Assembly (NCBI GenBank): GCA_958510825.1
Contig: OY294051.1
Coordinates: 28,507,265 to 28,571,264 of the forward strand
Direction: 5' to 3'
DNA from: Brachypterus glaber
Lineage: Eukaryota > Arthropoda > Insecta > Coleoptera > Kateretidae
Length of the DNA stretch: 64,000 bases
Position numbers and translations under genes: made by a program. The notes below the pieces were generated by a model, which did not search any database, was not told the origin of the DNA, and saw only the letters and a program-made list of their open reading frames with translations. Below, piece after piece: positions 57,448 through 64,000 of this stretch. The stretch's first letter is position 1. Each line of letters opens with the position of its first letter.

Positions 57448-58499
57448 CACCATAAACATTTGATAATGAAAAACTAATTGTTAGTCATGTTTCCAAAATA
57501 AAATGGTATTGATGTATGATAAACACGTCTTTTAATGTACATGGTTTCATAAACAGTGATTCATTGTAAAAAATCAAAACAAGCCGTGAAGATATGTAAT
57601 GCTACGCATTTCATTATATACTATTCACAATAAATGGTATATTGCATTTTCCCAATTACTTAAAAAATTAATTTTCAAAAAAAAAAATAAATAAAAAAAA
57701 TATTTTTTTTAAGATAGTTTTTTAAAAAACGAAAAATTAAAAAAAAAATCAAAAAAAAATACAAAAAACTGCGAAAACCGAAAAATTAAAAAAAAAAATA
57801 TATTTTTCAAAAAACACCTCGCGAAAAACGAATTTTTTTTTTTTGAAAATTATGTTTTTTTTAAGTTTAACCCCCAAAACTTTTTTTTGGGGGAAATTAC
57901 TTTCAAAAACAATAGGGATCTTCCCTCATAGAATGATGAATGATTTTCCCTAAAAATTTGAAGTCGATCGGATTATTCGTTCTTGAGTTATCGTGTTTAC
58001 AAAAATCGTGACATCGGTAGGACGGACGGACAGACAAACAGACGGACATTTGAAAAAAAAAGTTGCTTATTTTTTTATGATACTTTGTATCAAAGAATTT
58101 TTAGGACGATTTTTGAAATTTTTGGAAAATTCGAAAATACCGTATAATACTATTTTAGAGCAGGCGCTGTGAATAGTATAATAACGTTTGTATTGACCCT
58201 TTGCACACATACCGGGTGTCCCAAGTTTACTTTCCACGATGTACCTCCGCTCTTTTAAAAAACGAAAACTGAATAAAAAAAGATTAATTATTAAATATGT
58301 CCCATGGAATCAAAACAACCTTAAATTTGCCTGTCAAATTACCCCTTTTTTTCAATGGGACCCCACTATTTTATGATAGGTACATATTTAAAATATAATA
58401 AATTATGAAATAATAGTCCAGTCAGATTATGAAAAATTCCTACGTAAAATTGCAATATTTTAAAGGGTGGTAGTGGATAGTAACAAAACACTCCTGTTT

Positions 58500-59190
58500 T
58501 TCACCGGGTGATTTGATTAAGGGGTGTCCGCTATCTTGATATTTAGGGGTGAGTGCGGGTATAATATACATCTTACGGAAAAAATACATATAACCAATTT
58601 TGTTAAGGAGAAAATTTCCAACAATTTTTGTTTGGATCATTTTTTTAATATATTAATAACAATCGAGTTATAAATATTCAAAAATGGCTATGTTGAGGGG
58701 TGAAATTGTTTTTTTCGATTTTTCAGCCAAATTATTTATCGTAGGATAAGGTTATGAGCGAACTTGTAGCTTTTAAAATTCTCTACAAGTTTTATATATT
58801 ATTAATTTTTATAAGTATTTTTTTACGGTTGCAGTGGGCGCTGAAAATCGAGTTGCGCCCTCTGTAACCGTACCAAAGTACCTATGATAATTTATAATAT
58901 GTGAAATAGAGAATTTCAAGAACTACAAGTTTGCTCATAACCTTATCGTACGATAAATAATTTGACTAAAAAATCGAAAAAACCAATTTCACCCCCCAAC
59001 ACAGCCATTTTTGAATATTTATAACTCGATTGTTATTAATATATTAAAAAAATGATCCAAACAAAAATTGTTGGAAATTTCCTCCTTAACAAAATTGGTT
59101 ATATGCATTTTTATACCGAAAGATGCATATTAAGCAGCATATTAAGCAGCTCATCCCTAAAATTCAAGATAGCGGACACCCCTGCATCGT
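58500..59190. mobile_element. Inner foldback
   Basis: AAATTTCCAACAATTTTTGT, TATTAATAACAATCGAGTTA and GATAAGGTTATGAGCGAACT are mirrored by AAACTTG-type right-arm sequence TTTGCTCATAACCTTATCGT and following. The centre has GTTGCAGTGGGCGC against GCGCCCTCTGTAACC, near 58855. Confidence 0.72.
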
Positions 59191-59513
59191 AAGGGACGCT
59201 TTGTGCTACAGCAACGAGGTTTTATATGTAACATATATATGCACTTCCGGCGAAACCTGAAGTGAAACAAAAAAAAAAATAAAACCGCCATTTTATTGCC
59301 AATGTAAAATTATATAAATCACCATAGTTTAGTTTTTATTGAATGAAAATTAATCTTAATTTTAAGAGTGGACATATATAAAACTCAACCGGTATATGTT
59401 TCCCTGTAGCGTACACAGTCTTGGTTTTGTAAAAACTTAAAATATATTTTTTCATCGCAAGTTTATCCGCTAATAGTTCGACCCATAATATGGTGTGGGT
59501 CCCACAACCTATA

Positions 59514-59776
59514 AGGGAACGTTCAAGTATTACGTAACGCTCCTAGGGGGGATTGGGTGGGGGTCATTTTGGAGTGTTGCGCCTATGTTAATAGTATAGG
59601 AAAATAGCGTTACAGGGGCGGTTGGGAGTCCAAAATGATCAAAAATTGAGTTACGTAATACTTAAACGTTAGACGTTCCCTAAAATATCTACATCCTTTA
59701 ATAACGCGAGAACCGGGCTATGAAGTGTATGAATTTTGGTACAATTTACGTTACGTCATACTTGAAAGTTCCCTTA
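59514..59776. mobile_element. Second member of the GGGAACGTTCAAGTATTACG MITE family
   Basis: The left end equals that of the element at 42478; the right end reads TTACGTTACGTCATACTTGA-AAGTTCCC. It contains an extra inverted end, TTGAGTTACGTAATACTTAA then ACGTTCCC, so it is probably two truncated copies fused. Confidence 0.6.
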
Positions 59777-60747
59777 GCTGGACTGATGTCATCACAAAAT
59801 AGTTCCTAATACCGTTTTATTTAACATGGTAAATTACTATAACGGATCATCTATAATACCATATTACCATGGTAAAATGGCTGAAATGCAAAATACCACG
59901 TTATTATACTGTTTGCGGCGCAAGCGCTAGAATAGTATTATACGGACAGAAATTTTTAATTTTAAACAAAATTATATTATTATTCCATCAATCTATTTTC
60001 TAATTAACGTACAACAGCCCGAAACTGTCAGTCTAACAATATTTTCAGGAAAAATCTGGTTCTATAAGGGAAAGATCCCTATTTTTTTTTAAGTAATCCC
60101 CGCAAAAACCAATAAGTTATGGGGAGTTTTTTTTTAAATCGAAAAAAGCTGAAAGAAAATTGTGATTAACGTAACTTTTTTAGGAAAAATAACTTTTATT
60201 ATTATTAAAGGGATCAATTCTACCAATTTTAAAAGTAATCCCCCCAAAACCAAAAAAGTTATGGGGGGTTAAACTTTTTTAAAAGATTAAAAAACTAAAA
60301 TTTTATTATTTTTTTCAAAAATTTTTCGTTTTTTGCAAAAAGAAAATGAATTTTTTTTTTTGAAAATTTTGAATATTATTTTTAACATTATTCGTTTTTC
60401 AAAAAAAGATCTTTGTTATTTTTTTTTTGTATTTTTTGTTTAATTCTTTTGTTTTTCATAAATTTTGAAAAAGTTTTTTAAATTTGTATTTGGGAAAATG
60501 CAATATACCATTTACTGTGAATAGTATATAATGGAATGCGTAGCATTACATATCTTCACGGCTTGTTTAGTTATTATATAGTTATTATTTTGTGATGACA
60601 TCAGCTGTGAATTTAACTTTATCATCGTGAGCTTAAACTTTACTCAGTTCTTGCCCTCAGAGTTTTTAATGTCTTCACATGCTTTGTCTTATATGTCTCC
60701 TATTCTTTTTTTTCTAAAATTTCGCTTGTTTTATTTTAATTTTTTAG

Positions 60748-60810
60748 GCAGACACCGTTATGAAGTTAATTATAGAGCATATGAGGTTTCCCATTCCCAT
60801 TCATACAAAG
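60748..60810 (+). CDS. Second coding exon of the signal-peptide gene
   Basis: A pyrimidine-rich acceptor, TTTTATTTTAATTTTTTAG, is followed by 21 codons, ADTVMKLIIEHMRFPIPIHT then K, and a GTATAC donor. Both borders are phase 0, matching the exon at 57111-57188. The joined protein would have the signal core, then N-N-A-D-T, a plausible cleavage region, then a mixed hydrophobic/charged segment. The 3.56-kb intron between the two holds the 3-kb foldback and the N gap. The donor is not ideal, and later exons were not found before the window ends, so the gene probably continues beyond it. The family is unknown. Confidence 0.5.
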
Positions 60811-61020
60811 GTATACTTTTGGTTAGATCTGGGTTAAAAATTGGGTTTATTTTTTTGTATGTTCGTGTTTGTTTGGGATAAAAAAGGGTTGGGTTTTGTA
60901 ATGTTTGCTTTTTTTGGGGAATATTATGATTATTTAGATTTAGTGCCCAGTGGGCTAAAGGAAGTAATAAAAGAATCATCAGTCGGTTCAAACTTCACCA
61001 TCCCCTCCCTGAAAAAACAT

Positions 61021-62101
61021 ATACAGTGCAGTCCAAGAGTCACCGCCCCCCTCTTAACTTTTGAACGAGTGAAGATATCGACTTCAAATTTAAAACACCT
61101 AAATAATATAACCCAAACTATCTTCGCATATATTTGATATTTTTAGCTCTTAAAATGTGGACATTTTTAATTAATATAAATAAAAATTTGCAAAAAAAAA
61201 TCTTAAAAAGTCGGTTTTTTTAGCAAAATAAAAGGAAAATTCAAACCTTAAAAAAAATGTTTAAGTAACAAATCAAAAATATACCGGGTGTTTTTTTCAA
61301 ATATCTCGAATACTATGCATTTTAGAAAAAAAAAATGTCGGACTTTTTTAATGGGGGAAACGTTTTCAAGGTCATTTTAAGGTCAACTTTGTTTTTTTTT
61401 TAATAGAAACATATATTTTTTTACTGTTATTTAATTCACCTCAAAAAAAAAATCTTTTGCAAAAAACTTTTTGATCGGACTTTTAGTTGCAGAGATAACA
61501 CAGCCACACAAAATTAAAAAGCGGCTCAAATTACATAGGAAATGACTATTCGAGTCCGCCGGAGATCCAATTTTTTGAATTTTATGTGGCTGTGTTATCT
61601 CTGCAACTAAAAGTCCGATCAAAAAGTTTTTTGCAAAAGATTTTTATTTTTTTGATGAGAATTAAATAACAGTAAAAAATATATATGTTTCTATTTTAAA
61701 AAACAAAGTTGACCTTGAAATTACCTTGAAAACATAATTATCCGTAAAAACTAAATACGCCATTTTGTTTCCTTCATTGAAATAAACAACTTTTGTTCGA
61801 CATTTTTTTTTTCAAAATTCATAGTATTCGAGATATTTGAAAGTTTCAGGTAAAAAAAAATACCCGGTATATTTTTGATTTGTTAAACACGGTATAGTTA
61901 AATAGAGAGAATATAAGCTTTAAAATGATGTATTATTACAAGACCCCCGTTCTATTTAAAAAAATGTCACCCTGTGCCAAAGTTTAAGAGCTGCGAAAAG
62001 ATAGGTTGGGTTGTCTTATTTAAGTCTTCGAAATTTGAAGTAGATATCTCAACTCGTTCAAAAGTTAAGAGGGGGGGGGTTACTTTTGGACCGCACGGTA
62101 T
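61021..62101. mobile_element. Foldback element with ATACAGTGCAGTCC / GGACCGCACGGTAT ends
   Basis: CCCCCCTCTTAACTTTTGAA, CGAGT..ATATC..ACTTCAAATTT are mirrored at 62030-62101. A second foldback occupies its centre. The frame at 60841-61137 crosses its left end and is not a gene. Confidence 0.72.
61281..61870. mobile_element. Nested foldback with ATACCGGGTGT ends
   Basis: ATACCGGGTGTTTTTTTC, AAATATCTCGAATACTATG are mirrored by CATAGTATTCGAGATATTTG and ACCCGGTAT. A central near-perfect stem includes TTTTTGATCGGACTTTTAGT and AGAGATAACACAGCCACA. The frame at 61431-61622 is a palindrome artefact. Confidence 0.75.
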
Positions 62102-62691
62102 GATTTTTTTTTGTTATTACCATGAAAAAAAAAATAACCATGGACATAAAGAGGTTTGAATGGACAAATGTAAAATTATTAAAACACAAAAATAAAATAA
62201 ATATTATTCATCTTATCTCCATAAAAATATACCGCAAAAGTCCAAACAAAATATTTTTAATTTTTATGTCTTGGTTTACTTGTGGTTTAATTTTTTTAAT
62301 ATGCGTATCTAATTTTTAAATGTTTGTAGTTTTTTAGATTTAGGTTTATAATATATAATATCGCGGGCTTAAAAGCGAAGAGCACTAAGTCATAAAACAT
62401 GGTTTTGAGCTACTCATTTTGTTTTTTGTTTTATTTTTGTTATAATTATTTTTGGACTTTTTGGAGAAAAAACTAATACAAATCGCAATTACATGTTTGG
62501 ATATAATAATGTCCTATTAAAAAGATTGCAATCCATGAGCACTGCTCATTGAGCATTATTAGTTTTTTTACTTGGTTCAAAAAGGAATACGTTTGGTCAA
62601 AAATAAAAAATATATATTATGTTATTTATAAGATCCTGAAATTTGATTAATTCTTTCTGAACCGCACTGAAATTATGTTTGTTCCATGAAA
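62102..62691. other. AT-rich spacer, no gene seen
   Basis: Short frames at 61974-62159 and 62122-62319 have no splice or domain support. Confidence 0.4.
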
Positions 62692-63371
62692 TAAGGGGTC
62701 ATCCATAAATGATTTTACGTTAATTTTACATGTTACCCACTGTATTGACGACTCATGGTACTGATTTCCTTAGTACCACTTAAGCAGTGAGAAATTCTTA
62801 CTATAACTTGCCACAGTGACCCCAGAATGGAAATAACCACCGTTCCATCAACCAATCCTGATAATTTGTGTTTAGGGACCCAATGCGAGTAAAAAGAGCC
62901 AAAAATAAAAAAAAAAAATCTGTCGAGGATTTTTTTTTATAATGAAAATCGTGTTTTTTTTTGCGTAGAGTTAGAGCATTTTGGGAAACTTTTTCCGATT
63001 GGCCTGAAATTTGCACCAAACCTTTATTATATGGTGCTTTATACTTGGTATAAAAATCAACTTCACCCTATTTTTCTAAGACCCCCAAAATGGGTTTAAA
63101 CGCCAAAAACTTGACGTTTTTTTAATTTTTAACATTTACTGCCTTAACGGTACATTTTTAAGAAAAACATTCCTATGAAGAATCAATCAGAATTTTACAA
63201 GCTTTAATTTTCTATTTTAATTTTTAAAATCGGTTAATAAATAAAACAGTTATGTCATCACAATTATAGAATTAGGCCAGTAAAAAAATAAAAAAATTGC
63301 ATTTTGTTATATTTTGACAGTTAAGGGTACATTTTACAAAAAAAAACGCACGTCATTTATGGATGTTCCCA
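62692..63371. mobile_element. Foldback with GGGGTCATCCATAAATGA ends
   Basis: The left tip is AGGGGTCATCCATAAATGAT-TTTACGT; the right end is GCACGTCATTTATGGATG-TTCCC. TTAATTTTTAACATTTACTG and the TTTTGACAGTTAAGGGTACA segment lie between. Arms are short and diverged. A related tip, GGGGGTTATCTATAAGTGAC-GTCACG, stands just after FAF2 at 43141. Confidence 0.6.
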
Positions 63372-63775
63372 TATGAACTAAAATCGTTTATTTTTTTACA
63401 CCTTTTATTTTAAATTTTATTATTTAATAAGTCCTTGAAAAAAAAAATAATTTTAACAAGTACTTACACTTAAGTGTAAATAGTATTTATTAGGTTTTTA
63501 TTTTAAAAATATTTATTCCAGGGTTATTACATGTCATAACACTAACAAAACCTTTAACAGTTATGCTTAGATAGTTTATAAGGGGTGTATCATGGACTTT
63601 AAGTATAATGAGTTATTTAATGCGAAATGTCTCCTCGTATTATTTATATTATGTTGACTATTTGCTCTTCATTTTTCTCCTCCAAAACATTTCTTCAGCA
63701 TATCTACTTAATAACACCGTAGTAAGGAATAACAAAATAACATTTTCATAGAGATGGTATCTATATAACATATCG

Positions 63776-63912
63776 CACGAGGGGCATGTCATAGGGCGGT
63801 TTTTCGTACCTTCGAGAAGCGATATCGGGCGATATTGATTGATGTAAAAAGTCCAAACCTAGCGATATTTCGTCCAGCAAATGAAGAGTGACATGCCCCT
63901 CGACATCGCACA
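63776..63912. mobile_element. Foldback MITE
   Basis: ATCGCACGAGGGGCATGTCA is mirrored by TGACATGCCCCTCGACATCG-CACAT. CGATATCGGGCGATATTGAT is an inner palindrome. Confidence 0.65.
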
Positions 63913-64000
63913 TCCCGAAAAAAAGTTTAATAAATCAAAATATGTATTACAGTTTTCTTTGGATAGATTATTGCTTTTACAACTCATTTGGAGGGAAACC

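Larger units (their letters stand above)
57577..60567. mobile_element. 3-kb foldback element in the intron of the signal-peptide gene
   Basis: AACAAGCCGTGAAGATATGT and GCATTTCATTATATACTATT are mirrored by AATAGTATATAATGGAATGC and ACATATCTTCACGGCTTGTT. The left arm carries GGACGGACGGACAGACA, another GTCY-type tract (58020). CGTATAATACTATTTTAG and TAGAATAGTATTATACGG pair at the arm ends. The middle holds two more foldbacks. The same tip occurs alone at 36235. Confidence 0.7.

Noticed and set aside
57207..57459. Reading frames filled with X in the second gap
   Set aside because: They cross the 200-N assembly gap.
60841..61137. 98-codon frame with hydrophobic N-terminus after the second signal-peptide-gene exon
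   Set aside because: Its second half is the arm of a foldback; it starts inside the presumed intron.

Overview
This is a eukaryotic, AT-rich, intron-bearing and heavily transposon-invaded stretch, most likely from an insect (a beetle would fit; the order is my inference). Two 200-base N gaps (35764-35963 and 57248-57447) mark scaffold joins. There are no bacterial-type genes. Most open frames longer than 60 codons are chance, mirror images inside palindromes, or microsatellite translations.

Host genes. (1) The 3' end of FAF2/UBXD8 lies on the + strand in three in-phase exons: 38490-38735, 38876-39049 and 42909-43094. They encode the coiled coil and the UBX domain. The upstream exons (UBA, membrane hairpin, UAS domain) were not found in the 38 kb before them. 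(2) The 5' end of a second + strand gene has an ATG exon with a signal peptide (57111-57188) and a second phase-0 exon (60748-60810). It is preceded by a short unique stretch with a CRE palindrome and an NRF-1/Ewg-like word. (3) A weaker terminal-exon candidate is at 50035-50145.

Mobile DNA fills nearly everything else. There are two head-to-head 5'-truncated Penelope-like retroelement tails with a GIY-YIG endonuclease; a pogo/Tigger-like remnant with a psq-type HTH reading frame; a 1.3 kb Tc1-like remnant; two hAT-type MITEs with perfect 8-bp target duplications; a piggyBac-type MITE flanked by TTAA; Harbinger-type MITEs flanked by TTA; a tRNA-derived SINE; an element family carrying a GTCT microsatellite, in one copy expanded to about 1.47 kb; and some forty foldback elements, several nested. 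Two segmental duplications sit at 27.3-29.2 kb and 29.4-31.2 kb.

The most interesting signal is a set of seven compact hammerhead-ribozyme-like motifs from five element families (555, 1445, 4476, 4746, 14960, 40733, 42115). All have a palindromic stem III, an NUH cleavage triplet and a short stem I. All carry one extra base between A9 and stem II, and two families swap the core C3-G8 pair for U3-A8 in a covarying way. A second theme is a group of foldback elements that share TACACNGAAA-type ends while each carries its own short internal word repeated in mirror orientation. Stretches not listed are AT-rich intergenic or intronic DNA in which I see no gene.
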